From assembly GCA_029945375.1 (NCBI GenBank), contig CM057060.1:2294001-2358000 (forward strand): a stretch of 64,000 nt of DNA, read 5' to 3'. Below are positions 1-11,800 of this stretch, in pieces (the stretch's first letter is position 1; every line of letters begins with the position of its first letter). The stretch is from Agaricus subrufescens (Eukaryota; Basidiomycota; Agaricomycetes; Agaricales; Agaricaceae). The translations under genes and the position numbers were made by a program. The notes beneath the pieces were generated by a model, which ran no database searches, was not told where the DNA came from, and was given only the letters and a program-made list of their open reading frames with translations.

Positions 1-2936
1 TGACCAAATCCGACCGTTTCCCTAGACACAGATATCAATATCGTTGTTAAAAAAACGCCAAGAAAAAAAAAACTTACTCCACAGCTAATGTTAACTTGTG
101 TTCAAGACTCGCATAATCCTTATATGGAGGTAAATCAATCCTGTTGAAGCATGTATGACTCTTTGGCAATTGCGAAGGGTCGCCAGACTTTTCGATTGTA
201 AACCGTCGAGGCCCATCTGAACCTTGCAAATCCTTAAAGCCATTGACTGGTATTCGAGAAGTACCCGTAGCGAACTGAAGGAGGCGAGATTTTCGTTCTG
301 GAGGCCAAGAGCGAACGCACTTCCAGAACCATTGAATGACTTCGTCGGTTTGTTCGTAACCGCGATAATCGGTATATTTGGTCCAGTCATCACTAAAGGG
401 AATGGACATTTAGCAATCAAGAGAGGGACAGTTGTTTGGAGACAACGTACACGTCAATTTCAGACATGCCACCGATGAGGAGTTCTAATTCGCGTTCGTC
501 GAAGACGGTAATCAATTCCAAGGGGATGAGTTCACTGAAGCCGGACATGAATGCATCAAACTGCTCCTTGACACGTCTCATGATGCGGTACTCGACCACA
601 AGTTCCACATATTCCTTCTTGTTCTCTTCCGTCACAGGAACTTCTTCTCCTCCTGGTTTAAGTTCCACCGTCACCATCTCACCAAAGCGATCTTCGGTTG
701 TCGTAAACGTCTCGTCAATGACATCGGTGATATCATTCTCTCTGTCCACGCGTCATGTAAAAAAAAAAAATCAGTAAGCCGATAACCCCACTTTCAGTCG
801 TTATTAAACGTACAGCATCCATGTCAAACCTCGGTGCAACTCTGTGTCAACGCTTTCCAAATCCGCAAGCGTTACTTTCTTTTTCAAGATCATTTTGTAG
901 AAGCTAACGATGAAGTAGGCGTCGAGGAAACGCCGGTGGAAGATACCTAGGCCCAAACATCTGCCGATAAACTTGAAATAATTCAAGTGCTCGGGGTTGA
1001 CACCGGATGCTGGGTTAATTTGGAGGGTATAATTATCGTGCGCGGAGTACTCGAAAAGACAGTAGAAGGGGTTGAACATTTCGTGTGAGAGAAGGAAGAA
1101 GAACTCCCTATTTAAGATATGTTAGCTGACGGTCGCAACTGAGGCTTAACACGACGTTACCTTGACAAACCACCATAATCCAAACCGTCTTCACCGTCAA
1201 ACTTGATCATCAGGCGCTTTTTCAAATCGTTGGGTGTCTGTCGCATGATTTCTGCGTAACTATCCTCGAAGATATGGTTTCGCCTGACTTTGATCTGGCA
1301 ATTACCAGGCTGTGCACGCATTGCAGGTTGACTCCTAAAGTATATGAGTTTGCGCCTAAAGTCTCGTTTATACTGAGGAACGTTGGCGTCGAGGGTCGAA
1401 GGCAAGCGGGGATCGTCCCAAGTAGTAGTTTTGGTATTGTGGTCGACAAAGTAAACTCGAGCCGTGGACGTGAGACGCATTTCCCATCCGGAAGGCAAAG
1501 GACCCAGCTGTGAGATGGTTTGAGGTTGTACCGATCCTTGTCCGTTGGGGCCCATCACACGGATGATAGTTTGGCGGCGAGGATCGACCCAAGTTGTCGT
1601 CCTTGTGTTGTGATCGACGTAGTATGGGCGACCTTCAGGAGTGTAGCGCTCTTCCCATCCGTTGGGAAGCGATCCCGAGCCAGCGGTAGTAGCACTTCCA
1701 GCAGAGATCTGTGTCGGGCCGGTTGCAGCGGGAGTTGTTGTCTCAGATCGATTAGAGGGAGTTGTTGCCTCCAGTACATCGTCGACGAGGATGCGACGGG
1801 AGTGCTGATCACGAGCGGCATTTGTCTCACTGTCTTGTGCAGATGTGTTGGCAGCAGCGCTAGCAGAGGGACGGTTCCATGTTGTTGTGCGGGTGTTGTG
1901 GTCGACATAGTAGGTGCGGCCGAGGGGATCGATGCGGCGTTCCCACCCGGTGGGGAGGGGCCCGTACTGGTCGACGCTGGGGTTGAAGTTGCGCATGGCC
2001 TGTGCCGGTGGGGTGGGGGGTGCTGGGGGCTGGGGGGACTGCTGCGGGTTCGGAGGAGGAGGAGTGGAGGAGGGAGGGGCGGCGGCATCGGGCGGCTGCT
2101 GGTCAGAGTCCGGCGAGGCCGTCGCTGTCGCCGTGGAGGGCTCTGTCACGTGGGCACTCGGCGTGCGCGACAGGCTGCCGGCGCTGGGAGCTCCGGCCTG
2201 GAGGCCGACCGTGGAGGAGCTGGCGGCGGTGGACCCGGTCTCGACACTCAGGTCTGCCATGCCCGCGGTGATGCTCGCCGTCGTCGCCGGGCCCGGATTG
2301 GTGATGGGCTGACTAATATTCGTCGAGAGGTATACCACCAGCTTGCCGTGGACAACCAGATTGTCGTTGGACTTTTTGAGGTCCAGCGTCATCATCTCTG
2401 CAAACGGCGGGCGTGGATACCTCCGCACGGAGAGTGAAACAGGGGTGGCACGCACGGTGACTGTCTAGCTCCAAGTCGAGCGCATCGGCAACTCTGATAT
2501 TCACCACTCCAAGGAAACCCTGATCCCGTCGCTTGAACTTGCGCTGGTCAAAGATTTGGACCGCTATCACTGATGACTCCTTGACCGTGCTGCGATCTCG
2601 TGAGAAAAGTGGGGGGACTGCGACAGACTATCGAGCGTACATGTCGAATGATTCATTCCAGTATGGGTTGAGAGTCTTCTTGATGACGCTGGTCGTGTGC
2701 GTTTGCTCAGCGTCGACCGTGACGACAGCAAACGGATCAGGGAGCCTGAACACATCGCGCTTGGAGAGGCCGTCTGCAGCGACGACTGGGGAAGGTGGAA
2801 TGAGTAATCAGATCTGCAGGGTAGAGAGTACCGACCTGTAACACGGATTTTCTTGTCTCTGGATGGGCACAAGGTGAGCAAACGCATACACGGACGACAC
2901 AAAAAGCACCGACATTGGACGAGGAGGGACAGACAT
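1..2936 (-). CDS. RSP5: NEDD4-family HECT E3 ubiquitin ligase (Rsp5), 3' end cut by window edge
   Basis: HECT-type ubiquitin ligase of the Rsp5/NEDD4 family, which ubiquitinates membrane proteins and transcription regulators through PY-motif recognition. The order seen is an N-terminal C2 domain (about 2313-2860, with the DQGFLGVVN stretch), a Pro/Ser/Thr-rich linker, three WW domains ([20 protein letters not shown] and [10 protein letters not shown], each ending in a YVDHNT/FVDHNT..TTTW pattern) and a C-terminal HECT domain. The catalytic cysteine lies in [14 protein letters not shown] (about 130-170). Introns are visible, for example 2398-2455 and near 1097-1157, 750-830 and 409-440. At the left edge a last exon (1 to about 21) adds ETVGFG, so only the final codons and stop are missing. 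The start at 2936 gives MSVPPRPM; the first exon junction, around 2870-2900, is unresolved. Family assignment is very secure. Confidence 0.95.
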
Positions 2937-3089
2937 GGCCGCAGGACGGGGGGTAGAACGAGGGGCTTGGCCGAGCAAGCTGTTCAAGTGAATAAGAGGG
3001 GAGGAGAGACCTGTCACGCGTCACACATCTGCACCGCCATGTTGCCGCTTAAACAGTAGGCTCTCCGCATCATAATCGCAACAGTTAGG

Positions 3090-3096
3090 TATAAAA
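3090..3096 (+). promoter_or_regulatory. TATA-box-like element upstream of a small ORF
   Basis: TATAAAA lies about 130 bp before the ATG at 3228. A strongly CT-rich stretch follows at 3121-3195, as is common just upstream of transcription start sites in basidiomycetes. It could serve the small ORF at 3228; this is inferred from position and composition only. Confidence 0.35.
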
Positions 3097-3227
3097 GTAC
3101 ATTGGCTACCACTCCTCATATCCGCTCTGCTGGTCGTTTCTTCTTCAACCGCCGCCGCTGGTTCTCCTTTTCGCTTTTCCCCTTTTGCTCTCCAAGCCCG
3201 AATCGCGGCATTATACGCTATTAAACC

Positions 3228-3485
3228 ATGTCAACATCTGTATTTCACGGCCAATCGAAGCCCACGGTCACCTTAATCCGCGACGGCCTGAGTTCGTTCT
3301 GTTCCGGGTGGGCGAACAACGCCTCTTCTTCCTCCTGTTCCCATCTTGATATCAGTCAAACCCCCCTGGTATCCAACAAAATTGCACTCACGTCCTCAGC
3401 CATCACCTTGGACGAATACGACATTTTGCGCCGCCTCTCCAAAAACGTGTCGAGTGCGGTCATAGTTTTGCGGGGGGAGCCGTAA
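3228..3485 (+). CDS. small hypothetical protein (85 aa)
   Basis: An intronless 85-residue reading frame opening with MSTSVFHGQSKP and ending VIVLRGEP. No signal peptide, membrane segment or family motif is apparent. It is Ser-rich in the middle (NASSSSCS) and ends in a short amphipathic stretch (LDEYDILRRLSKNVSSAVIVL). The support is contextual: a TATA box and CT-rich tract lie upstream, and the ATG has a good context (AAACCATGTC). It is not a mating pheromone precursor, because the C-terminal CaaX box is missing. It sits between the divergently read RSP5 gene and the MIT-domain gene. Function unknown; it could be a chance frame. Confidence 0.4.
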   Translation: MSTSVFHGQSKPTVTLIRDGLSSFCSGWANNASSSSCSHLDISQTPLVSNKIALTSSAITLDEYDILRRLSKNVSSAVIVLRGEP

Positions 3486-3982
3486 CTCATTCCACAAGTA
3501 GGCGGAATTTATATGGCGAGATCATACATAGCTGCGTATCACGACCCAACATGCATTCTTTACTCCTCGCCGTTGCGTAAGCCTTAAGCGGGACCAACGG
3601 GGAAAACAGTTGGATCTACAAGAATCCTGTCGATCCCTTTAGCCCTTTCTGAGGCCTGCTGATCCTAATCTGAGAACCCGCCCGTAAGACAGTGGGATTC
3701 GTGCATGTTTGGAGCGCGAATCCGCTCTGAGAGTGCCTGTGCGCAAAGCCGGGTGGCGAGTACCGCGCTCCAGCTGCGATCTGGGGTAGAATGGCGGCGC
3801 TACCTGGAGCCGGGATGGAGAGAGAGGAAGGCGTCGGCAGGAGTGACCGCATAACTGCCATATCGGGCACCCTGACCTGGCGACTGGCAGAGCAACAGCC
3901 AACACAGAATGCCCTTGAGTCTCCATCCTCCTCCCTCCCTCTCGCTTCCCATCCACTCCCCCGAGTCCCTGCGCTGTCATCC
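3486..3982. other. intergenic, no gene recognised
   Basis: Two frames on the minus strand and one on the plus strand are open across about 3616-4007, but the peptides are low-complexity and match no family I know. The plus frame only becomes coding at 3983. This is most likely the 3' region of the small ORF plus the promoter and 5' UTR of the next gene. Confidence 0.5.
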
Positions 3983-5688
3983 ATGTCGTCGCCGATTGAG
4001 AACCCAATGAATGCCGTAGGCAGCTCCCTGTTTGAATAAGAATCGCTGCAAATGATGATAAATCTGGGGTAGGCGCATAATCATGCCGCCAATGCGGAAG
4101 AACACATCAACGGCGGTCGCATAGTATTAGCAATGGAAGAACATTTCAAGGCTGCTACCGCCTATATGGCCGCCATAGAGCGGAGCCACGACGAATCAGT
4201 TTGGTTTTTTTTTTTTTTTCACCACCCCTTCTTCAGAGGACAAACGCCAATCCAATAAACTACTCTCCTTCAGGCAAAGCGCACGCTGCGAATGCTACAT
4301 GGCGAACAGATAAAGGCTGGACGTGATCTTCAACGAAGAGTCGAGAAACTGAAAGAAGAGGGCAAAGATCCCTCGCAGCCCCAACCCAAATCCCCCACAC
4401 CTGCCGCCAACCCGCAATACAAAGACCAACCAATGCATACTCAGAGAGCTTTGAACACGCCAACACAAGTGCCTGGTCGTGTTGAATCACCAAAACTCCC
4501 GCAAAGAATGTTAGACACAGTAGATGAATCGTTTATGCTCTTAGGCGGTCAGCGGGTCTGTATTCATCCATGATCGCTCCTCGTTGCCATTCATGAGAAC
4601 TCACTATCGGACACGCAGTCCGAACCGGGCGACCCATTTAACCAGTTCTGGAATATCATGCAAGGAATGCTAGATAACCTTTCTTCTCCTGTTGCATTCG
4701 CCACCGCCCCCATTGGCAATCCTGAAACCAACGACGTCCCAAACTCATCGCCCAACGGATCAGCTGCGAATTTACTTTCTCGAGTATCTTCGGGAGCGTC
4801 AATCAAGAGAGACTCGTCCTTTGGCAACCTTGATACGACCGAAGTGGACGAGCCTATTCTGGCGAGACTTGGTAGAAGATTGGGAAAGGCGAAAGAGAGT
4901 ATTACGCAGAATTATTCACAGAGAAACTCACATTCAAGCGTAGCTGAAGGCGATGACGAGGATTTTGACGAGTCATTATTTGACGATGGCAAGTCATTAT
5001 TGCGCAATCCAAAAGCTCGTGTTGCTAACCCTGATTAGGTGATGAGCTATCAGAATCCTTTCTGGTCATTCCGTCTGGTTCTGAACCGGCGGTCCTCAGA
5101 AAAGAAAACGCCAGTTTGAAACATGAATTAATCGCTGCGCAGAAACGGCTTGAGGTGGCAGAGAAAAGGCTTCATTTACGTGAGAAGCAAGACCAACAAT
5201 TACGAGATAGTATTTATCAGGCCACGAGAGAGGTAGTTTACCGCATTTTTATTAGCGTGAGTTAGCTGACCCGGAGGCAACATAGGCACAACGAGTCATG
5301 GGTGCATCTGTGCATCGGGGAGTCCCAGATCTAGGCACCCTCAACTTAAACGTGCCAACTCTGCCAATCCCTAGTCTTGCACCTAGCCGAGAAAATCAAT
5401 ATCTACAAAGAATCAAGGAACTGGAAAACGAAGTTCGGCAGGCTCGGATAGAGAATGAAAAGAATGTAAGAGATCAGCCCTTTAGCTCGCTTGGATGATT
5501 TTGACCATTAGCAATTGTATATATAGCAAGCGATGATTCGGAAGTATCGCGAGCGATGGGAAAAATTGAAGGAGTCAGCAAAAAAGAGGAAAGAGGCGAA
5601 AGCTGCCTCGACTGCCGCTGCATCCCCGGTGAGGGAAAGAATCGTGGAGGAGCCTGAAGTAGAGGAAGAGTTGGACAACGCTTATTAA
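3983..5688 (+). CDS. MIT-domain coiled-coil protein, Atg38/NRBF2-like
   Basis: A first exon at 3983-4015 (MSSPIENPMNA) splices to 4073, giving an N-terminal MIT-like helical bundle (AHNHAANAEEHINGGRI, HFKAATAYMAAIERSHDES, then AKRTLRMLHGEQIKAGRDLQ). Next comes a Ser/Pro linker with DESFMLLGGQ and, at about 5041-5688, a long coiled coil (LRKENASLKHELIAAQKRL, later NQYLQRIKELENEVRQ and IRKYRERWEKLKESAKKRKE). An N-terminal MIT domain followed by a central or C-terminal coiled coil is the layout of Atg38/NRBF2, a subunit of the autophagy-specific Vps34 PI3-kinase complex. That naming is an inference from architecture; it could be another MIT-domain ESCRT or trafficking adaptor. Six or so introns are visible, including 4016-4072 and 4199-4273. 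The stop is TAA at 5686. Confidence 0.6.
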
Positions 5689-5796
5689 TCGAACAAAGCC
5701 GTCATCCCTGTACTTGTAGTGCATCTCTCCAACTCCTCTAAAAAAAACCCCCTCCGCAGTATGGATTGTGAACCACGTTCGAGAGAATTGTGGATA

Positions 5797-6447
5797 TCAC
5801 GCAAAAAGACCCAAGTCTTGGATCACGAGCGATTTGACGATCTCATCGAAATGTTGTGTCATTTTGGGTATCTCGGACTCGGTGACCACACCTGGATCCT
5901 CAGACTTGATAGGAATATTGAGAGTCACGACCAAATCGGCTTTTTTCTGCTCCACTCGATAGAGTGCCATCAAGATTTGGACTGTGTCGGGTGCCTTGCG
6001 GTTGAATTTGCGGGCAATTTGGGTTCCGCGAAGGACGATAGGGGATGGGGTTGTTGCTGAAGCACCTTTGCCGGGTATTACGTACACCTCCTCCACTTCA
6101 GATGTTACAGCATCGTTATCGTGTGCGACTGATTCAAAATGGAACCTGTGGAGGTGCAGGTTGGGAGCCGCGAAAAAAAAAAGGCTGTTGGCGTATAGAA
6201 ATGCTTGCCTTGCGGCTTTGATCGCGTCCGTCTCGTCCACCGCTTGGAGAATCTCAAAGATGAGGCTAACAGCATTGTCCGGATACATGAATACTTCCTG
6301 GTTGTCGGGCACCTGGCGCAGGTCGCTGCACACTCGACGATAAACAAATTGAGAGAAACTGATGCGACGATGTGCGACGACGTACGATGCATCGACGAGG
6401 CCCGGGGCGGTGTTGGCGGTAATGGCGCCTCCGAACAGATCTCGCAT
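5797..6447 (-). CDS. MOG1: Ran-binding nuclear import factor Mog1
   Basis: Mog1/RANGRF homologue, a small single-domain protein that binds Ran and promotes nucleotide release during nuclear import. It is recognised from the N-terminal LFGGAIT motif, the DLRQVPDNQEVFMYPD block and the closing strand-helix pattern (LVVTLNIPIKSED). Two introns, 6326-6385 (GT-AG) and 6146-6208 (GC-AG donor), are both multiples of three without stops, so the unspliced frame is open throughout. Removing them restores the family spacing, joining DAS to DLRQVPDNQ and AIKAAR to FHFESVAHDND. The spliced protein is about 175 residues, normal for Mog1. It is divergently arranged with NDC80, with 88 bp between the start codons. 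Confidence 0.9.
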   Translation of the reverse strand: MRDLFGGAITANTAPGLVDASYVVAHRRISFSQFVYRRVCSDLRQVPDNQEVFMYPDNAVSLIFEILQAVDETDAIKAARQAFLYANSLFFFAAPNLHLHRFHFESVAHDNDAVTSEVEEVYVIPGKGASATTPSPIVLRGTQIARKFNRKAPDTVQILMALYRVEQKKADLVVTLNIPIKSEDPGVVTESEIPKMTQHFDEIVKSLVIQDLGLFA

Positions 6448-6535
6448 CAGAGGAGAGAGAGAGAGGGCGTGCCACGTGACTCATATGGGAAGTGTTGATG
6501 ATTTGATATTGCGACGCGTCTTGCCCACACACGCC
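6448..6535. promoter_or_regulatory. shared divergent promoter region of MOG1 and NDC80
   Basis: Only 88 bp separate the two outward-facing ATG codons, so the core promoters and 5' leaders of both genes must lie here or inside each other's transcribed regions. A CACGTG E-box-like hexamer is present near 6473. No TATA box is evident. Confidence 0.5.
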
Positions 6536-8850
6536 ATGGACTCGCGACGGCGCTCAGTCATGCAGCCTCCAGGCGACCTCTACGGGAACAGATCCAACAT
6601 CCCCGTCCCCTCCACGATCAAGAAGCCCTCCAACTCCAGAATGTCCCTCACCGGCGCTGCTCTCCGCGCCCCCAATTCTTCCCTGTCCCTCAATGTCCCC
6701 GGATCGGTTTCCAGACCATCGTCGCTGATGCGATCGCAGAATAATCCTTTGCTTGCGAGTGTCTCAAAATCGACGCATGGACGAACACCGCTACACAGGT
6801 ATGGCTTCGGCTGTCGGTTGGAATGAAACGATATTTTTAAAAAAATCCCGCCACCTGTGAATAGTAGTACCCGGCGGCCGTCACTGTGGGGCGGAGGCGC
6901 ACAATCATCTCAACAGGGTGGACAGTCTTTCAAAGATACCCGACCCCTCCGCGATAAACAATACCAGAGCAAGATGCGGCAGGAAATATTCTTGTTCCTC
7001 CAAAGCGCAGGCTTCGAAATCTCACCCTCTACACTGAGCAACATCCAAGGAAAAGAATACCGCAATATATTTGAATATCTTGTATTAAACCTCGACCCTA
7101 TGTATATGTTCTCCGCCGGAAGATTTGAAGACGATTTTGGTCCTGCACTGAAAGCATTACGATACCCCTTCGCGCAAAACATGGATAATAAATGGCTCGC
7201 GGCGCCGGCAAGTATGCATTCTTGGCCGCCATTACTGGGAGTTCTGCATTGGCTAGTTGAAATGTGCAAAGTGGGTAAAAATGGAGGTTTCAGATATAAA
7301 AACAACTGCTGATGTGTTCTGTAGGATCGTGATGAATATTTCGACAGCGGCCATCCAACGATCCAAGATACATCTCGTATACCAGATGAGTTTGATGACC
7401 CTATGGATCATCATGCTTTGGCGTTTTCATATTTTGAACATGCATACACAATGTGGCTGGATCAGTATGACGAGTTTGCGGAGGCAAATGAAGAGTTAGA
7501 ATCACGCTATGGTAAGTTTGTACTACAACTCAAGATGCTCTCAGTAATCATGTATTAGCAAAGAAGAATGAGAAAGTGGAGGCCGACCTACAAGCTCAGC
7601 GGGAGAAGCTAGCTGCGGCGAAAGAAGAGCTTAAGACTTTGAAGACAGCAGAGGTCAGCTTAGCATTAACGCCGATCCTTCCTATCTCTCAATCCCGTTA
7701 GCCTCCACTTAAAGCCATTGAACGCGAAAATGCTACCCTTATTCGGGACCGAGAGAAATTCCTGGCTATCCTAAAGCGATATGAATCACGCGGCGAGAAA
7801 TACAAGGAGGCTATTAAGCATGAGGCTGCAGAGCTAGAGGAGCTAGGTACCATCATCATTCCCGGCGGACATTCATTTGACGTTTTTTATTGACATTGTT
7901 TCAGGATCGAAACTTGAAAATTTGACAAGGACCCATCAACAGCTGACAAGCATAGTGCGGGAGCAAAACCTCTCTCCGCAGGAGGTTGCCAAAATGAAAA
8001 GTGACGCTGAGCAACTGTCAAGAACGCTGGAAGAATCTCGACAGCGTCTTGCAGATACGCATCGAAATTCTATGAATCTTGAAGTAAGCGTAGCGAATAA
8101 GACCGCTACCGTGGAGGACGCCCTCGAGAAGTATACCCGTTTGTTAGTGTCTCTTGAACTGTATCCCACTCCTCCGCCCCCGAGGCACAACGCCAATCTA
8201 GCGTTGGAGCTTAATCCTGCGGCTTCAGTGCTACAGGACCTGTTACAAGGAGCTGATATCCGAAAAGTCATCAAACCCACACTAAGTGCTATTGCCGAAG
8301 ACAAACGTGTGGAAAGGGCAGACCTGGAGAGTGAGAAAATCCGAGTGGAAGATGAGCTCGATCAGGTCATGCAAGAGTGCGAGAACTTGGATGAGGAAGT
8401 TATGACGATAGAGAAGAAAGTCATGGGTTTGAATGACCAAGCCGAAGAACTTCGTGACGTAAATCAACTCGCTACGATGAAATCATGGTTAAATTAACAA
8501 TTCTTGGCTCCTCTAGGTCGCTCAACGGGATGGATTCGTAGCCGCTCAGAATATTGAAGATCTCGAACGCAACATCGCCCAGGCCAAGGCAGCCGCACTT
8601 GCACATGGCACGGGAGTAAAGTCCCGACATCAGAACCTGGAGATGAGGTGTGGGAGCCCGAATAACACCCTACGCCGCAGAAGCACTAACCAAACAACTC
8701 GACAGTTACCGCGTGCAGATTGACAAAGTCGAAAGGCTAAAAGAAGAGACTATCCGAGCTATAATTAAGAGCAGCCATGAGATTGCTATGTTCAAAGAAG
8801 AGGTCAGTCGACATCTCACAGAACTTCGCGGTGTCGCAGAAGCAGAATGA
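6536..8850 (+). CDS. NDC80: kinetochore protein Ndc80/Hec1
   Basis: Ndc80 is the microtubule-binding subunit of the outer-kinetochore Ndc80 complex. The N-terminal tail is basic and Ser-rich (MDSRRRSVMQPPG...). It is followed by the calponin-homology-like head at about 6950-7260 (RPLRDKQYQSKMRQEIFLFL, LVLNLDPMYMF, DDFGPALKALRYPF) and then long heptad coiled coils to the C-terminus. At least seven introns are visible. The last, about 8650-8708, carries an ACTAAC branch site and joins NLEM to SYRVQIDKVERLKEE. The start at 6536 gives the expected tail and lies 88 bp from divergent MOG1. The stop is TGA at 8848. Length and layout are typical of fungal Ndc80. Confidence 0.95.
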
Positions 8851-11800
8851 GTATCGGTGTTCCGTATGTTCCTTTAATTTTCTACTATTTAGGCTGGCAA
8901 TGTAAAAATAGAGTAAATGGAGAACAGTCAGGATGGTACTGCTATTATTAATTACTGTCAGATTATGTTGTAACTTGTTACAATTCACATGAAGCATGCT
9001 CTTTGACTAAGAATAGATAAACCTGTTCCAGAAAGATCGCCCACGGCTGTGGAAATCTACCGTGGCACCCGGAGCATTTGGTATCGGCAGGGGGAAGCAT
9101 CCTGTCAATTTGTTGGTGTAGACTCCCTTGACTCATGCCGCGAATGAAACTCATTGGGCTGATTCCCCCAGCTTATTCTAGGTCCTTCGAGGCACAGCGC
9201 GCCCGACCCTGCGCCATGAACAGTTTGAACCCGTATCTCTTGGCATTGATCAACAAAATGGTTAAGCGATTGTGGTATCAAACGTTTGCGCGAATTTGTG
9301 GTTGAACTTTATCCTTTTGAGTGACAACCGGCTGAACCGAATGAAGTCCGGTTGGATATGTACTAGTCTCCCTTTCCCCCCTCCCCCCTTTGTATGCGTA
9401 TGCGTATGCGTGGGTTCCTGGATAGCATTACTAGATAAGCCCCATTCGGGGGGTTTATTTTATGTTTTTTTTTTTTTGGCGAAAGGGGACAATTGAGTTG
9501 TAATCGTCGCTACGGAGTGAGTGATTTCTTTTTGAGATGGAGTCGCAGTGGTTGTTTATCACCCAAAATAGGAGGGAATTTAGTGGGCTGTGATTTTTCT
9601 TTTTCTGTAGTCGGCTGGGATTCGAAGTGATAGGATAACGTTGGCCGCAGTCTCGGTGACGTTTGGGACCGCCCGCAGAGGACATAGCCTCGACTCTCAT
9701 GGAGCACATGGAGCGCAGTTGGTATGAGAATGCATGGGTTAGTCTCACCGGATATTGTTCTTTAGTGCATATGTCCAACGTTATTGTCAGAGGTATAGTG
9801 TTTCATGCCACAGGTCGCCGAACAGCCTCGACGATGAAGCATCAATCTTTCACAACCTAGCGCATCGCCATCGACAATGAAAATTTTCTCGTTAGTGTTT
9901 CCAGAAAAGTGCGGCTCCAGGCCTCCTTCCTACTCCTAATCGAATGATATGTTTGTTTTTCCCCAAGTTCCAAACTGATATTCCACGATTAACTCAATGT
10001 GTGTCCCGTATGATGATAGTTACCGTGCGTCGCAATAACTCAGAGCAGCCCCTCTGGGTTTTTTCTTCCTTAAAACGTCGATTAAGAGCAATTCAGATGG
10101 GGCGCTTATGATTCGTTTGCATGAAGATGCGGGCCAGACCCTCGGTATGGAGTATTTGTGAGCTCGGGGGCGGCAGGGACGTTGGGGCGATCAAATAACT
10201 AGAGTAAATTTAGCTTTTAGGTTTCCGAAACCGGAATAAACGCATGGAAACGAGCCCGACTCCGACAGCTTTGAAATTATGGGGAGATAGCCGTAAAGCA
10301 CGAGGCCCACACCTGGAATGGACTGGGACGTTGGACACATTTTATGAAGTGTTTCGTTAGGTAAATTCAGATGTCATGACGAAAGTAATAACTTTAGTAC
10401 TAGAGGTTTCGAGAGCAGGATCGGACCCGTGAGAACCTCGTAAACAATTTAAATTCTTTTGATGGCCGGCGGCCCCCTTGATAAGATTCTGGGGCTGAGC
10501 CTGCTTTGCCGCAATATCATATTCTTTTGTCATACCGTCATATTCAGTATTATTAACTTTAGGGATGAGACAAATATCGTGCGATTAGAGCGGCCGGTGA
10601 AATGCAAGCCATGATATGGCGGTATGACTTGATACTCAGAAAGAATTTTCCAGCCGAGCGAAGCTTTACGTACTTTACTTACCTTGGTGCCCACCATGCA
10701 CGGCGCAGTACTACCTTAAGAGGTAACGAGATGTGGTCGGTTCCCCACAGATTTCATTGTACTTGCGAATCATATACACTACGTCACCGGAACGATTGCC
10801 TCGACGTTTAGGATTTTGCTAGGTCCCAGGTAGAATAAACATCATGAATTTTTTTTTTTTTACATTTCTGTCAATCGTATTTCCTTAGCCATGCAAATTA
10901 TTACTATGTCCCAGTACCTCTTTAAGGAGCGGATGACACCGTCTCTACTCGGCAGCGCCACCGTAAGAAGTTTACAGGGGTACCTTATGTTTTCAGGGAA
11001 ACCTCCTGTATCGACTTAATAAATTTCTGCTCCACCAAACCCCACTGCTTGGGCTGCTCGCCAGTTCGTAAATCTTTGATAATTTCTTTTGCGATCTGCA
11101 AGTCAAAAGAAGAAAGAGGTAAAACCGTCTCCGGCCTTAACGGGCACCGAAAGCCTCCTGGCTCGGAGTTGCCCGCAGGTTGGCCGTACGGGGTTTTCAG
11201 GGTCTAGAGTTTGATTTGTAAAAACTGAGAGGTAGTGACCCTGATTGACAGCTATCACTGGATATCTATCAGTCAAAGTAACTACCGGCCGAACCTTGTA
11301 AGTCACTTCGAGATGCAGTTCGACGTAGGCTTTAGAAAACAAGACCATGTGCACTGATTGATTTCGAATCGAATACATAGAAACGAATTTTTCAGCTGGT
11401 TAGAAGGGCTTCTCGTCGCGTCCGCAATGCGAAACTCGTTCGTGATTCCCGTACTCGCGGGGCTGCGCCGCGTTTAATTTGATGAGCGGCATCGGCCTGG
11501 GCTTTATTTTTCTTCTGTCGAGTGCGTGGGAACGTGCTCGGTTCCATCAGCTTACAAGTTCCTTTGCCTGTTATGGTGGTTGACATATCTAGACAAGCGA
11601 TGATGCTCATCCATCGGTTGTATATCCAAGCGCTCGACAAAAAAAAACACCAGGACTGAATGACGTCTCATAGATCACAGTTGACGGTGAGCAATCATAG
11701 TGATTACATGTCATAGCCGTGATTTAGCACTTCGCGTCCCTTCTCAGGTTTGATACGTTCACAGGTCGTTGGAAACCCTTCGGTGGCCTGGTTTTGCCAA

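Noticed and set aside
1520..2437. A 300-codon plus-strand frame opposite the RSP5 WW-domain exon
   Set aside because: It is antisense to a clear RSP5 exon in GC-rich sequence; the peptide is low-complexity and has no start context or introns.
3616..4007. Two overlapping minus-strand frames of about 120 codons
   Set aside because: No family motif, and they overlap the first exon of the MIT-domain gene on the other strand.
10400..10445. A tRNA-like T-arm resemblance near 10405-10440
   Set aside because: No matching A box, acceptor stem or anticodon arm could be drawn around it.
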